From NCBI GenBank assembly GCA_046199005.1, contig CP176050.1, forward strand, positions 2,108,001 through 2,172,000: a stretch of DNA of 64,000 bases. Reading direction: 5' to 3'. Positions within the stretch are counted from its first letter, which is position 1. Each line of letters begins with the position of its first letter. The DNA is from Ascidiimonas sp046199005. Its GTDB lineage: Bacteria; Bacteroidota; Bacteroidia; Flavobacteriales; Flavobacteriaceae. Below the pieces are notes generated by a model. The model was not told the DNA's origin. It made no database searches and worked only from the letters and a program-made list of their open reading frames with translations. Both the position numbers and the translations under genes were made by a program. Of this stretch, positions 16,731 to 25,865 are shown piece after piece.

Positions 16731-18066
16731 ATAGAAAACTTTCTATTAACATAGCCATACCAAATCCGGTAAGTGCGAGAAGTGTTGTCATTACAGACCA
16801 TGACCTGAACGTTTGTTTCTCCGTCAAATTTAGATATTGGCCTACCAGCCAAAATCCGCTGTCGTTAACGTGAGAAAAAATAGAAGCACCGGAAGCTATC
16901 GCTATTACCAGGCAAGCAAGCGAGGCTCCGTACAAATCGGTTCCAGGTAGGAGAGGAGCGACAAGTCCGGCAGCAGTGATCATGGCTACGGTAGCAGAGC
17001 CCTGAATGATCCTGACAAGTGCAGCGGTAAGAAAACCAAACCAGAGAATTGGAAATCCAACTTCTGATAAGGAAGATGCTAACATTTCTCCAGATCCTGT
17101 ATTTATGAGCACCTGCTTGAAAACACCTCCGGCTCCTGTAAGCAATATGATAGTGCCCGCGGGGGCAAAAGACCTGCTGGATATTTTAAGAAGTTCACTA
17201 CTCTTAACACCTCTTAAAATACCAAGACCGTACCAAGCAATTAAATTGGCAATGATCAAAGCGGTAAAAGGGTGTCCCACTAAAGCGATCACATCGTTTA
17301 TACTTTCATTTTCAATAGCCAGTATATCACTTCCTACGAAAGTGCTTAGCAAAATAAGTACTATAGGAACTGCTATAATAGCGAAAATAAATTTAGCATC
17401 CGGTAAGCTCAAACTGAGTGGCGCGCCTGTGTGCTCAGGAGCATCAATATGAATTTTTTTTGCAATATATTTTCCAAAGAAAAGTCCACTTATCAATACC
17501 GCTGGAAATCCTGCAACAATCCCTATAAGTATAACCCAACCCATATCGGCATTTACAAGATCGGCTACGGCAATAGGCCCTGGTGTTGGTGGAATAAATG
17601 TATGTGTTGCAGCAAGCCCCGCTAATAGTGGTATGGCGTAAAGCAACAGGGATTTTTTTGTTTTTCGCTGCATTGCATAGATCACAGGAATTAAAATGAT
17701 GAAAGCTACATCAAAAAATACAGGAATGGCAATTACAAAACCAGCGATCATTACGGCAATAGGAGCCTTCTCAATTCCGAGTCGTTTCAAAAGATACTCG
17801 GCAATTGCTGTTGCGCCACCCGAGTGTTCTAATATACCACCAAAGATAGCTCCCAAACCTACCACGGTTGCTACAAATCCCAAGGTGCCGCCCATACCTT
17901 CACGAATTGTATTGATCATTTCATTGGAATCAAGCCCTGCCAACATCCCGGACACGATACTTGCTATCAGGAGTGCTATAAAAGCAGGTAATTTTACGCG
18001 CAAGATGAGTACCAGTAAAAGAGCAATACCGATGAGTATATTAAGAAGAAGCGTGTAATCGATCAT
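16729..18066 (-). CDS. gntP: GntP-family gluconate:H+ symporter
   Basis: A 445-residue inner-membrane transporter with about 12 hydrophobic segments and GntP-family runs such as GMGGTLGFVATVVGLGAIFG, AGLAATHTFIPPTPGP and the C-terminal SGASIFSHVNDSGFWLVGQY. It probably imports gluconate or a related sugar acid. The stop overlaps the opposing terminator. The gene directly follows gntK with one base between, and the kinase supports gluconate as substrate. Confidence 0.92.
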   Translation of the reverse strand: MIDYTLLLNILIGIALLLVLILRVKLPAFIALLIASIVSGMLAGLDSNEMINTIREGMGGTLGFVATVVGLGAIFGGILEHSGGATAIAEYLLKRLGIEKAPIAVMIAGFVIAIPVFFDVAFIILIPVIYAMQRKTKKSLLLYAIPLLAGLAATHTFIPPTPGPIAVADLVNADMGWVILIGIVAGFPAVLISGLFFGKYIAKKIHIDAPEHTGAPLSLSLPDAKFIFAIIAVPIVLILLSTFVGSDILAIENESINDVIALVGHPFTALIIANLIAWYGLGILRGVKSSELLKISSRSFAPAGTIILLTGAGGVFKQVLINTGSGEMLASSLSEVGFPILWFGFLTAALVRIIQGSATVAMITAAGLVAPLLPGTDLYGASLACLVIAIASGASIFSHVNDSGFWLVGQYLNLTEKQTFRSWSVMTTLLALTGFGMAMLIESFL

Positions 18067-18067
18067 A

Positions 18068-18571
18068 TCATTTTTTGTTAGGCAAAGATTTCACGATCTT
18101 ATCCACGATTGTTTCCGGTTTATTTTGAATTGAGATTACAATCCCGTTTTCTGGAATTTCGAGAATATCAAACTGTGATTTCAAAAGGGAAGCTGGCATA
18201 AAATGACCGCTTCTTTCTTTCATTCTATCTAAAATCACTTCGTAGGTTCCCTCCAGAAAAACGAAAATAACTTTCTGGGTAATATCTTTTGAAAGTAGCA
18301 CACGATATGCTTTTTTCAGTGCCGAACATGCAATTACACAACCCTTCCTCCCTATATGCGTCTTTGAAAGTTCGTTTAGATTCGTTAGCCAACCATGCCT
18401 GTCTTGATCAGTTAAAGGAATGCCGTCACTCATTTTCTTAATATTTTCACGAGGATGATAGTCGTCTGCGTCAAAAAACGGGATGCTCAGTTTTTTGCTC
18501 AAAAGGGACCCTACAGTACTTTTACCACTTCCCGAAACGCCGGTAATAAAAATTATATTAGACAAAAACAT
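18068..18571 (-). CDS. gntK: gluconokinase
   Basis: GntK phosphorylates gluconate to 6-phosphogluconate, which enters the pentose-phosphate or Entner-Doudoroff pathway. The 167-residue protein has the P-loop ITGVSGSGKSTVG at residues 9-21, then FFDADDYHPRENIKKMSDG and PLTDQDRHGWL, all standard for the family, and the C-terminal ERSGHFMPASLLKSQ. It is followed by gntP with a one-base gap. No GntR-type regulator is adjacent, unlike the E. coli system. Confidence 0.96.
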   Translation of the reverse strand: MFLSNIIFITGVSGSGKSTVGSLLSKKLSIPFFDADDYHPRENIKKMSDGIPLTDQDRHGWLTNLNELSKTHIGRKGCVIACSALKKAYRVLLSKDITQKVIFVFLEGTYEVILDRMKERSGHFMPASLLKSQFDILEIPENGIVISIQNKPETIVDKIVKSLPNKK

Positions 18572-18600
18572 TCTGTTTTAACAGGAGCAGCACTAAGATA

Positions 18601-19515
18601 TTATAATTTTCGTTCTATGATGTTAATTACCTCTTCAAAATCTGTATCATACTCGATCCAATTAACAGTAGGATTTCGTCGCAACCAGGTTAGCTGCCTC
18701 TTCGCATAGCGTCTGGTATTTTTCTTTATCTCAGCAATCGCAAAATCTAATGAATGAGCACCTTCAAAGTACCTAAAGAGTTCTTTGTAACCCACGGTTT
18801 GTAAGGCATTAAGGCTTCTATATTCAAAAAGTTTTTCTGCTTCATCCAGCAAACCCGCTTCGAGCATAATAGCTACTCTTTTATTAATTCGGTCATAAAT
18901 AATTTCTCTTGGTGCCGTAAGTCCCAGATGAATATGTTTGAAATCTCTGTCTTTTTTAGGCTGATCAAGAAACGATGAGTAAGGTGTTTTGGCCTGTATG
19001 CTCACTTCCAGCGCTCTGATGATCCTTTGTGGATTGCTGATGTCTACTTTTTGAAAGTAAACGGGATCATGTTTTTTCAACAATTCTTGCAGTACTATGA
19101 TGCCTTGCGTTTTGTATTTGTGGTTCAGCTCGTTTCGTATAGCTGGATCAACATTTGGAAACTCATCCATCCCATTCAACACAGCATTCATATAAAGACC
19201 ACTTCCTCCTACGAGAACGAGCTGTTCTTTAGTGCTGAAAATTGATTGTGTCTTCTGGATCGCGTCCTTTTCATAACTGCCTACCGTATAATAGTCGTGT
19301 ATACTTTTATGCTGAATAAAATGATGGGGTACCGCGGCAAGTTCAGTTGCATTGGGTACGGCCGTTCCTATAGACATTTCTTTATAAAACTGTCTGGAAT
19401 CTGCTGAAATTATTTCGGTATAAAAATGGCGTGCTAATTTGATCGCCAGTGACGTTTTTCCAATCGCCGTAGGACCGCTTACTGCAATAATTGTCTTGGA
19501 TGATGATGTCGACAT
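18601..19515 (-). CDS. miaA: tRNA dimethylallyltransferase
   Basis: MiaA adds a dimethylallyl group to A37 of tRNAs that read codons beginning with U. The 304-residue protein has the P-loop GPTAIGKTSLA near residue 14, the substrate motif ISADSRQFYKEMSIGTA, VLVGGSGLYMNAV, and ADNEXRNXR-like positions in the insert (NPQRIIRALEV). The C-terminus has RRYAKRQLTWLRR. It lies 10 bp downstream of the channel gene and 29 bp upstream of gntK, so all four minus-strand genes may be cotranscribed. Confidence 0.96.
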   Translation of the reverse strand: MSTSSSKTIIAVSGPTAIGKTSLAIKLARHFYTEIISADSRQFYKEMSIGTAVPNATELAAVPHHFIQHKSIHDYYTVGSYEKDAIQKTQSIFSTKEQLVLVGGSGLYMNAVLNGMDEFPNVDPAIRNELNHKYKTQGIIVLQELLKKHDPVYFQKVDISNPQRIIRALEVSIQAKTPYSSFLDQPKKDRDFKHIHLGLTAPREIIYDRINKRVAIMLEAGLLDEAEKLFEYRSLNALQTVGYKELFRYFEGAHSLDFAIAEIKKNTRRYAKRQLTWLRRNPTVNWIEYDTDFEEVINIIERKL

Positions 19516-19525
19516 TTAAAGAAGG

Positions 19526-20287
19526 CTAAGGATTTAATTCTTCTGAGCATCTATGACAATAGATTGCATTGTCCATATGATCTGCTGCACCACAGGAAGG
19601 GCAGGATTGTGTGTTGAGTTGGAGTTCCTTTTTACCGCTCTGTTTTGAGAACTCAACAGTAACGATCCCGGTAGGAACCGCAATAATCCCATAACCTAGT
19701 ATCATAATTAAGGTTGCTATCGCCTGTCCCAATGCTGTCTGGGGGGCGATATCACCGTAACCCACCGTAGTAAGCGTTACAATAGTCCAGTAAATGCTTC
19801 TTGGGATACTGGTAAATCCGCTTTCATCACTTTCAATCAGATACATAGTGGTACCCATGATCACAGAAAGTACAAGTACTGTATAGATGAAAACGGCAAT
19901 TTTTGCCCTACTTGCCTTCAATGCTCTTTTTAATTGAGAAGCTTCTCCAAGAAACCTCACCAATTTAAGTATTCTAAAAACCCGGAGAAGTCTAAAAGCC
20001 CTTAAAGCCAAAAGTACTTGGGAACCGGCGAAAAAATATGAGATATAGAGAGGTATAGTAGATAATAGATCGATTATACCATAAAAACTAAATATATAGT
20101 TGGTTGGTTTTTTGATACTTACAACCCTGGCAATATATTCAATAGTAAAGAAGATCGTTATAACCCATTCAGAATACAAAAGGATCTCATGATACTTTTG
20201 GTCAATCTCATTAATACTCTCTAGCATTACTACGATGATACTGATAATGATAACAAAAAACAGTATTACATCGAATGCTTTACCCAA
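19526..20287 (-). CDS. Kv-like potassium channel with C-terminal zinc ribbon
   Basis: A six-TM ion channel. The S4 voltage-sensor helix has regularly spaced arginines (RAFRLLRVFRILKLVRFL), and the filter is LTTVGYGDIAP. The last 25 residues form a CPSC...CHRC zinc ribbon of unknown purpose. The only standard start in frame is the TTG at 20287. However, codons upstream encode a conserved-looking stretch ending KLHEIIYEADTP, which in this channel type forms part of the N-terminus, and the frame stays open to a stop at 20369-20371. In that stretch no ATG, GTG or TTG occurs; only ATT (20360-20362) or ATC (20351-20353) could initiate. The true protein is therefore probably about 20-25 residues longer than listed. 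Confidence 0.9.
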   Translation of the reverse strand: MGKAFDVILFFVIIISIIVVMLESINEIDQKYHEILLYSEWVITIFFTIEYIARVVSIKKPTNYIFSFYGIIDLLSTIPLYISYFFAGSQVLLALRAFRLLRVFRILKLVRFLGEASQLKRALKASRAKIAVFIYTVLVLSVIMGTTMYLIESDESGFTSIPRSIYWTIVTLTTVGYGDIAPQTALGQAIATLIMILGYGIIAVPTGIVTVEFSKQSGKKELQLNTQSCPSCGAADHMDNAIYCHRCSEELNP

Positions 20288-20441
20288 TGGGGTATCTGCT
20301 TCATAAATAATCTCATGAAGTTTCGCTTTCCAGGTTTTCTTCGTAGGTTCGATAAATGAAATTTTGAATTAAATGTACTTATTTTTTTGCAATGACCAAG
20401 GCTTATACTTCGTTAGGAACAATCTGCGTACACCTAAAGAT

Positions 20442-21806
20442 TCATTTCAATGCTACTATTTTTTTTACCCTTCTTTTTCTTAGGTAGGATTGTATAATAT
20501 GCGTTAGCTCTGCATTGTGCTGAACCGGAGTGATCACATTTCTGAGGATCTCTGCATTGCTGATCTGATGATTGAGATCATAAAACCCGTATCCTTGAAA
20601 TCGATTATTCTCAATGAGAATAGCGCTCCGTTCATGTACTTCACGCCCTCTATCAATAATGAGCATGTCATCGTGAGGGAAGGTGTATTTCTTGATGGCC
20701 TCACGCAGTCGGCGATTATGACTTTCTGAATCTTCTTTTCCAACACAGACGCCTTTACATTTGTTAACTTCAAAGTTAGCACAGGCCTTGTTTGTATCAG
20801 ATATTCCGAGATGTTTAAGGCAGAGATCAAACTCTTCTGCCATACGATAACGTACAGCATTAGCTTCATGGATATTAGTGAAGGTCATTGAAGGGTTGGA
20901 TCTTCGATCTGCCTTTTGAACTGATAAGTACATAAGCCCTTCTTCGTCTATATGTTCAAAAAGTCCCAGACTGAATTTATGTTTTCTACGATGAAAATTT
21001 AATAGTGGTTTATTAATCCTTAATTCCTCATACTCTTTCAGGAACGCTATTAGTTCGTTACCGGTTTCTTCGTAAGTAACTGCATATACCAGATTCTGGA
21101 TCCTTTTTGATCTGTTGTCAGATCCAGTAAAATGCTTATTGACCTTTCGTTTTATATTTTTGCTTTTACCAATAAATATGATCTCTCCATCCTCTTTGTG
21201 AACATAAAAAATACCTGTAGCAGAAGGAAGTTTATCTACGATGTCGAGTAGCTTAGGATGAAGTTGTGTCTCTAACTCCTGAATTACAGATTCTTTGATG
21301 ATTTTCTTTTCCTTGTCTTTAGAAAGCAAAAGTTTAAATAATTTAACTGTAGCAATAGCATCGCCATTGGCTCTATGTCGATCGCTTACTGGAATTCCTA
21401 GAGACCTCACCAGTTTCCCAAGGCTGTAAGAGTCTTTCCCAGGGATAAGTCTTTTAGAAAGTTCAACTGTGCAGAGGGTTTTTCGTTGGTAATCAAAACC
21501 TAATCTTCTGAATTCTGTTCGTAGAATTCGATAGTCAAAATTGGCGTTGTGCGCTACAAGAATACAATCTTCTGTTATTTCTACAATTCTCTTAGCAACT
21601 TCATAGAACTTAGGAGCATTTCGAAGCATGTGATTGCTAATACCCGTGAGGTTTACCACAAAAGTCTGAATTTCCTTTTCGGGATTAACCAGACTTATGA
21701 ATTTGTCGGTTACTTTGTGTCCGTCATGCCTGTAGATCGCGATTTCGGTGATTCCCTCTTCATTATACTTACCGCCGGTAGTCTCTATGTCTAAAATTGC
21801 GTACAC
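20442..21806 (-). CDS. DEDDh exonuclease fused to GIY-YIG (UvrC-type) nuclease domain
   Basis: A 454-residue two-nuclease protein. The N-terminal 165 residues are a DnaQ-like 3'-5' exonuclease: YAILDIETTGG (acidic DxE), LVAHNANFDYRIL, and HRANGDAIATVKL with the DEDDh histidine and aspartate. A GIY-YIG domain follows from about residue 195 (ATGIFYVHKEDGEIIFIGKS, then KYNEL-like FLKEYEELRINKPLLNF). This resembles the epsilon-Cho/UvrC-like fusions that nick or process damaged DNA. The start is GTG and gives the family N-terminus directly. A C-terminal region of about 150 residues contains ACANFEVNKCKGVCVGKED, a cysteine cluster like the one in UvrC. Confidence 0.9.
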   Translation of the reverse strand: MYAILDIETTGGKYNEEGITEIAIYRHDGHKVTDKFISLVNPEKEIQTFVVNLTGISNHMLRNAPKFYEVAKRIVEITEDCILVAHNANFDYRILRTEFRRLGFDYQRKTLCTVELSKRLIPGKDSYSLGKLVRSLGIPVSDRHRANGDAIATVKLFKLLLSKDKEKKIIKESVIQELETQLHPKLLDIVDKLPSATGIFYVHKEDGEIIFIGKSKNIKRKVNKHFTGSDNRSKRIQNLVYAVTYEETGNELIAFLKEYEELRINKPLLNFHRRKHKFSLGLFEHIDEEGLMYLSVQKADRRSNPSMTFTNIHEANAVRYRMAEEFDLCLKHLGISDTNKACANFEVNKCKGVCVGKEDSESHNRRLREAIKKYTFPHDDMLIIDRGREVHERSAILIENNRFQGYGFYDLNHQISNAEILRNVITPVQHNAELTHIIQSYLRKRRVKKIVALK

Positions 21807-21822
21807 GTATTTTTATACAGAT

Positions 21823-22515
21823 CTAATTTCTGGCTCCAAAGATACTACTTCCTATTCTAACCATCGTACTTCCGCATTCCATAGCTATTTCGTAATCTCC
21901 GCTCATACCCATCGATAAAATTTCAGGTTTGAAGTTTGCTGAAATCGGATATTCTTTCTTCATGCGTTCATATAAATTTTTAAGACCTGTAAACTCTTTT
22001 CGAATTTGTTGATGATTGTCGGTAAACGTTGCCATGCCCATAAGACCGCTGATTCTTATGTTTTTCATCGAGGTGAATTCGGAAGAATTTAGTAGATCAA
22101 ATAGTTCTGTTTCATCCAGTCCGAATTTTGTTTCTTCTTCGGCAATATGTATCTGTAATAGACACGCGATAATTCGATTATGTGAAGCAGCTCGCTTATT
22201 GATTTCCTTTAAAAGTTTTAAACTGTCTACACCATGTATTAAAGAAACATAAGGAGCCATGTATTTTACTTTATTTCTTTGAACATGCCCAATCATATGC
22301 CATTCAATATCTTCGGGCATTTGCTCCCATTTCTCTGTCATTTCCTGAATTTTGTTCTCACCAAAGATGCGCTGTCCTGCATTGTAAGCTTCCATGATTA
22401 ATTCTACTGGTTTGGTTTTTGAAACAGCTACCAGTTGAACGTGAGGAGGAATGTTGGCTTTTATTTCATTCAGGTTTTTTTCTACGTTCATATTATTCGT
22501 TTGAGATGCAGTCAT
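21823..22515 (-). CDS. yggS: YggS-family PLP homeostasis protein
   Basis: A 230-residue fold-type III PLP-binding protein (YggS/PROSC), which buffers pyridoxal phosphate and has no known catalytic reaction. The PLP lysine is in LVAVSKTKPVELI, and other family signatures are FGENKIQEMTEKW, WHMIGHVQRNKVK and LSMGMSGDYEIAMECGSTMVRIGSSIFG. An ATG at 22491 (MNVEKNLNEIKANI) is an equally plausible start, because the first eight residues from 22515 do not look conserved. It lies 12 bp after the DUF1015 gene. Confidence 0.94.
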   Translation of the reverse strand: MTASQTNNMNVEKNLNEIKANIPPHVQLVAVSKTKPVELIMEAYNAGQRIFGENKIQEMTEKWEQMPEDIEWHMIGHVQRNKVKYMAPYVSLIHGVDSLKLLKEINKRAASHNRIIACLLQIHIAEEETKFGLDETELFDLLNSSEFTSMKNIRISGLMGMATFTDNHQQIRKEFTGLKNLYERMKKEYPISANFKPEILSMGMSGDYEIAMECGSTMVRIGSSIFGARN

Positions 22516-22526
22516 TTTAGTTCTTA

Positions 22527-23762
22527 CTAAAATTCGTAAATCGTAAATCCACTGCGAAGTTTCGGTTCGATGTAGGTACTTTTCGGAGGCATTTGAAGGC
22601 CCTCATCGGCAATTCTTTTCATTTCGGCTACGTTTACAGGTACCATGCTAAATCCTACAGCAAATTTTTTACGATCGATCAGGTCTTTCATGCGCAATAT
22701 ATTATTCTTGCCGTACCCATACGAAATTCTACTGTCATTACGTAAATCGCTAATACCAAGTATGGGCTCTAAAATAGTCTTATACAAGATCTGTGTATCC
22801 AGTTCACTTAATGAATCAGTAAACTTGTATAACGTTTTTCTGAGATACAGCGAGTAAAACTCACCATCCAGATACATACTAAAATGATGTTTTTTCGTGG
22901 GTTTATATAATTGTAATCCTCTATTTTCAATTCGAAACCATTTATCGAGCTCCATTAAAAAACCTTCTTTGGAAAATCCGTACAAATCAGTCACCATCCG
23001 GTTAAACTCATAGATCTTCAGGTTAGATTCTGATATGAGGTAACTCATAAAGTAATTATAGGGTTCGTTACCGGAATGAAGATCATTTTCACTCTTAAGG
23101 TCTTCAGCCAATAAATAAGAAGAGGCGCACCTATGATGACCGTCTGCGATGTACAGTGCAGACAAACTCTCAAAATGCCCCTGTAGGGCAGCAATATCCT
23201 TTGAATTATTGATTACCCATAATGAATGTTTTATTCGGTCTCTTGAGGTAAAGTGATAGACTGGATCTGTTTTCTTAATGCGCGTCATGATAGCTTCGAC
23301 TCCAGAGTTTTCAGGATAGGTGAGTAGTACCGGCTCTGCGTTGAATCCTACCGTTTTTAGATACTCTTTGAAAAGCTGTTCACGAAATTCAATGGTGTTT
23401 TCATGCTTTTTAATAATACCGCCCTTATAATCGGCACAATCAGCACCCGCTAATATTCCGCAGAACACAGTATGCCTGGTTTGCATCTGATAGATGTAAA
23501 AGCACGGTTTGTCTTCTGTTATAAAGGTTTGTTCTTCTTTGAACTCCTGATACCTGTTTTTGACTAAAGAGAAGCGTTTATGACCAGATACTTCCTGATG
23601 AAACTTAAACCCCGGATTGATGATATGCAAAAAAGAAAAAGGATTGAATTGCAATTCACTATTAAGCTCTTCCTCTGAATAGTCTTCATAAGATCTCGAA
23701 GGTACCAATGCTACCTTGTCTGGACTGGGACGTACTGCTTTAAAAGGTTCTATTTTAGCCAT
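22527..23762 (-). CDS. DUF1015 family protein (SerK-like)
   Basis: A 411-residue cytoplasmic protein of the DUF1015 family, of which the archaeal member SerK is an ADP-dependent free serine kinase. The N-terminus MAKIEPFKAVRPSPDKVALV is typical and starts at ATG 23762; a TTG three bases upstream gives no advantage. The hallmark motif ALYIADGHHRCASSYLLAE is present near residue 205. Neighbours (yggS and a 3-hydroxyacyl-CoA dehydrogenase) are oriented the same way with short gaps. Whether this protein phosphorylates serine is not known from the sequence. Confidence 0.88.
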   Translation of the reverse strand: MAKIEPFKAVRPSPDKVALVPSRSYEDYSEEELNSELQFNPFSFLHIINPGFKFHQEVSGHKRFSLVKNRYQEFKEEQTFITEDKPCFYIYQMQTRHTVFCGILAGADCADYKGGIIKKHENTIEFREQLFKEYLKTVGFNAEPVLLTYPENSGVEAIMTRIKKTDPVYHFTSRDRIKHSLWVINNSKDIAALQGHFESLSALYIADGHHRCASSYLLAEDLKSENDLHSGNEPYNYFMSYLISESNLKIYEFNRMVTDLYGFSKEGFLMELDKWFRIENRGLQLYKPTKKHHFSMYLDGEFYSLYLRKTLYKFTDSLSELDTQILYKTILEPILGISDLRNDSRISYGYGKNNILRMKDLIDRKKFAVGFSMVPVNVAEMKRIADEGLQMPPKSTYIEPKLRSGFTIYEF

Positions 23763-23798
23763 CAAATGCTAGGTTAAATATGGGGGTTAAAGTATCTC

Positions 23799-24686
23799 TT
23801 AAGCAAATTGGCTGGCTACTTTTTCAGCTTTTCGGCTTTCGGAGTAATCATAAAAGCCTTCGCCCGATTTCACACCAAACTTTCCTGCCTGAACCATATT
23901 TACCAATAACGGACAGGGAGCATATTTAGGATTTTTAAATCCGTCATAAAGGACCTCTAAAATAGAAAGGCAAACATCCAGCCCGATAAAGTCTGCAAGT
24001 TGTAAAGGCCCCATGGGATGTGCCATTCCGAGTTTCATAACCGTGTCTATTTCATAAACGCCTGCAACCCCGTTGTAAAGCGTTTCTATCGCTTCATTTA
24101 TCATAGGCATTAAAATGCGATTGGCTACAAAACCAGGATAATCGTTTACTATGACAGGTACCTTATTTAATTTTTCGGTTAATGTTACAATTTCATCGGT
24201 AACCTCTTGAGAGGTAGAGTATCCTTTAATAATTTCTACCAGTTTCATCAAAGGAACAGGATTCATAAAATGCATTCCGATCACCCGATCTGGTCTCGAA
24301 GTAACGGCAGCTATTTTTGTGATCGAAATAGAAGAGGTATTGGTGGCAAGAATGGTTTCGTCTGCACAAAATTCATTCAACTGTTTAAAAATATCTAGTT
24401 TTAGATCGGTATTTTCAGTAGCAGCTTCGACCACTAAACCAGCATATTCCACACCTTCTTTTAGGTTCGTATAGGTCGTTATATTCGAGAGCGTTTCCTG
24501 TTTTAATTCTTCAGAAATACTTCCTTTGGTGACCATTCGATCCAGATTTTTGGTGATCGTAGCCATTCCTTTTTTCAAAGAATTTTCGGAAATATCAATC
24601 AATTGTACCTTAAAACCAAACTGGGCGAATGTATGGGCAATTCCGTTACCCATGGTTCCTGCTCCAATAACCGCTATATTTTTCAT
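23799..24686 (-). CDS. 3-hydroxyacyl-CoA (3-hydroxybutyryl-CoA) dehydrogenase
   Basis: A 295-residue NAD-dependent dehydrogenase that oxidises 3-hydroxyacyl-CoA to 3-oxoacyl-CoA, or the reverse. The Rossmann motif IAVIGAGTMGNGIAHTFAQFG starts at residue 4. The catalytic region has GMHFMNPVPLMKLVEIIKG with the active histidine, and VNDYPGFVANRILMPMINEA with the conserved NRI. It is a stand-alone enzyme, not fused to an enoyl-CoA hydratase, so it fits the Hbd/PaaH type. It could serve fatty-acid or aromatic degradation; no partner gene is adjacent. Confidence 0.93.
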   Translation of the reverse strand: MKNIAVIGAGTMGNGIAHTFAQFGFKVQLIDISENSLKKGMATITKNLDRMVTKGSISEELKQETLSNITTYTNLKEGVEYAGLVVEAATENTDLKLDIFKQLNEFCADETILATNTSSISITKIAAVTSRPDRVIGMHFMNPVPLMKLVEIIKGYSTSQEVTDEIVTLTEKLNKVPVIVNDYPGFVANRILMPMINEAIETLYNGVAGVYEIDTVMKLGMAHPMGPLQLADFIGLDVCLSILEVLYDGFKNPKYAPCPLLVNMVQAGKFGVKSGEGFYDYSESRKAEKVASQFA

Positions 24687-24752
24687 ATCTGTATTGTTGA
24701 CTAAAATGTTTTATACTAATTAAGAAAGAAATAGAATTCTATATCTGATTAA

Positions 24753-25712
24753 TCATAACATGCTTACGATCTGATGTGCTATTTTTAGCGCTTCCGTTCC
24801 TTGTTCCAGCGTAACTGTAGGCGTCGTATTATTCGCAATTGCATCGGCAAAGCCGTTCAGCTCGTCTAAAATTGCATTGTTAGCGATAATTTTAGGATTT
24901 TCGAAGTAAATTTGCTTTTTAATACCTTCTGCGTTTTGTAATATCAACGCAAATTCATCGGGCGTTTTGGGAGCGTCCTTCATTTTAACCACCTCTACAT
25001 TTTTTTCGAGAAAATCTATAGAGATATAGGCATCTTTTTGAAAGAATCTTGATTTACGCATATTTTTTAAAGAGATCCTGCTGGCGGTAAGGTTGGCAAC
25101 ACAACCGTTTTCGAATTCCAAGCGTGCATTGGCAATATCTGGTGAATTACTTATGACCGAGACACCACTGGCCTGAATATTACTAATTTTTGAATTAACG
25201 ACACTCAAAATAATATCAATATCGTGAATCATAAGATCTAAAACCACGGGAACATCGGTACCACGAGGATTGAATTCAGCCAATCGATGCGTTTCTATGA
25301 ACATCGGGTTTTGAACCTTGTCTCGTACTGCAACAAAAGCAGGGTTATATCTTTCAACATGTCCTACCTGCCCCTTTACCCCGTATTCTTTAGACAGGGC
25401 AATGATCTGTTCTGCTTCTTCAACCGTATTTGCGATGGGTTTTTCAATGAAAACATGCTTTCCCGCCTTTATTACCTTCTCTGCTGATTCAAAGTGAGAC
25501 AATGTTGGGGTCACCACATCTATCATATCAACGTTGGCAATAAGCGCTTCCAGATCTTCGAAATAGGTGTATCCTAATTCCTTCACCAGTTTTTGTGCAT
25601 TTTTTTTATCAGGATCGTAGAACCCTACTAGTTCATATTTATCTGATTGTTGCAATAATCTTAGGTGGATTTTCCCCAGGTGTCCGGCACCCAATACGCC
25701 AGCTTTTAACAT
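24753..25712 (-). CDS. Gfo/Idh/MocA family oxidoreductase
   Basis: A 319-residue NAD(P)-dependent oxidoreductase of the Gfo/Idh/MocA superfamily. The N-terminal Rossmann fold has KAGVLGAGHLGKIHLRLL, then VTPTLSHFESAEKVIKAGKHVFIEKP with the conserved EKP, and the C-terminal domain includes GHVERYNPA and DLMIHDIDIILS. The usual substrates are sugars or cyclitols; nothing nearby identifies this one. It is preceded by a gene-free 100-bp region shared with the divergent pcm promoter. Confidence 0.92.
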   Translation of the reverse strand: MLKAGVLGAGHLGKIHLRLLQQSDKYELVGFYDPDKKNAQKLVKELGYTYFEDLEALIANVDMIDVVTPTLSHFESAEKVIKAGKHVFIEKPIANTVEEAEQIIALSKEYGVKGQVGHVERYNPAFVAVRDKVQNPMFIETHRLAEFNPRGTDVPVVLDLMIHDIDIILSVVNSKISNIQASGVSVISNSPDIANARLEFENGCVANLTASRISLKNMRKSRFFQKDAYISIDFLEKNVEVVKMKDAPKTPDEFALILQNAEGIKKQIYFENPKIIANNAILDELNGFADAIANNTTPTVTLEQGTEALKIAHQIVSML

Positions 25713-25814
25713 AAAATGGTGTTTTGCACAAAAATAAGACTATTGCTGCATACCTCCATATATTTAGTGAATAAAAGATAAGCACGAATGGTTAACTTAT
25801 TCATCAATTCATAA

Positions 25815-25844
25815 TTGGCAACATCACTATATTGTTTATTTTTG
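25815..25844 (+). promoter_or_regulatory. promoter of pcm
   Basis: TTG at 25815-25817, 19 bp, then TATTTTTG at 25837-25844: a complete Bacteroidota promoter. The predicted start is about 25850. The same TTG could be misread as a start codon for a longer pcm frame. Confidence 0.7.
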
Positions 25845-25865
25845 AAGCACCAAACTTATTTTTCC

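Noticed and set aside
17006..18058. plus-strand frames antisense to gntP
   Set aside because: Shadows of a hydrophobic gene; no start context or family.
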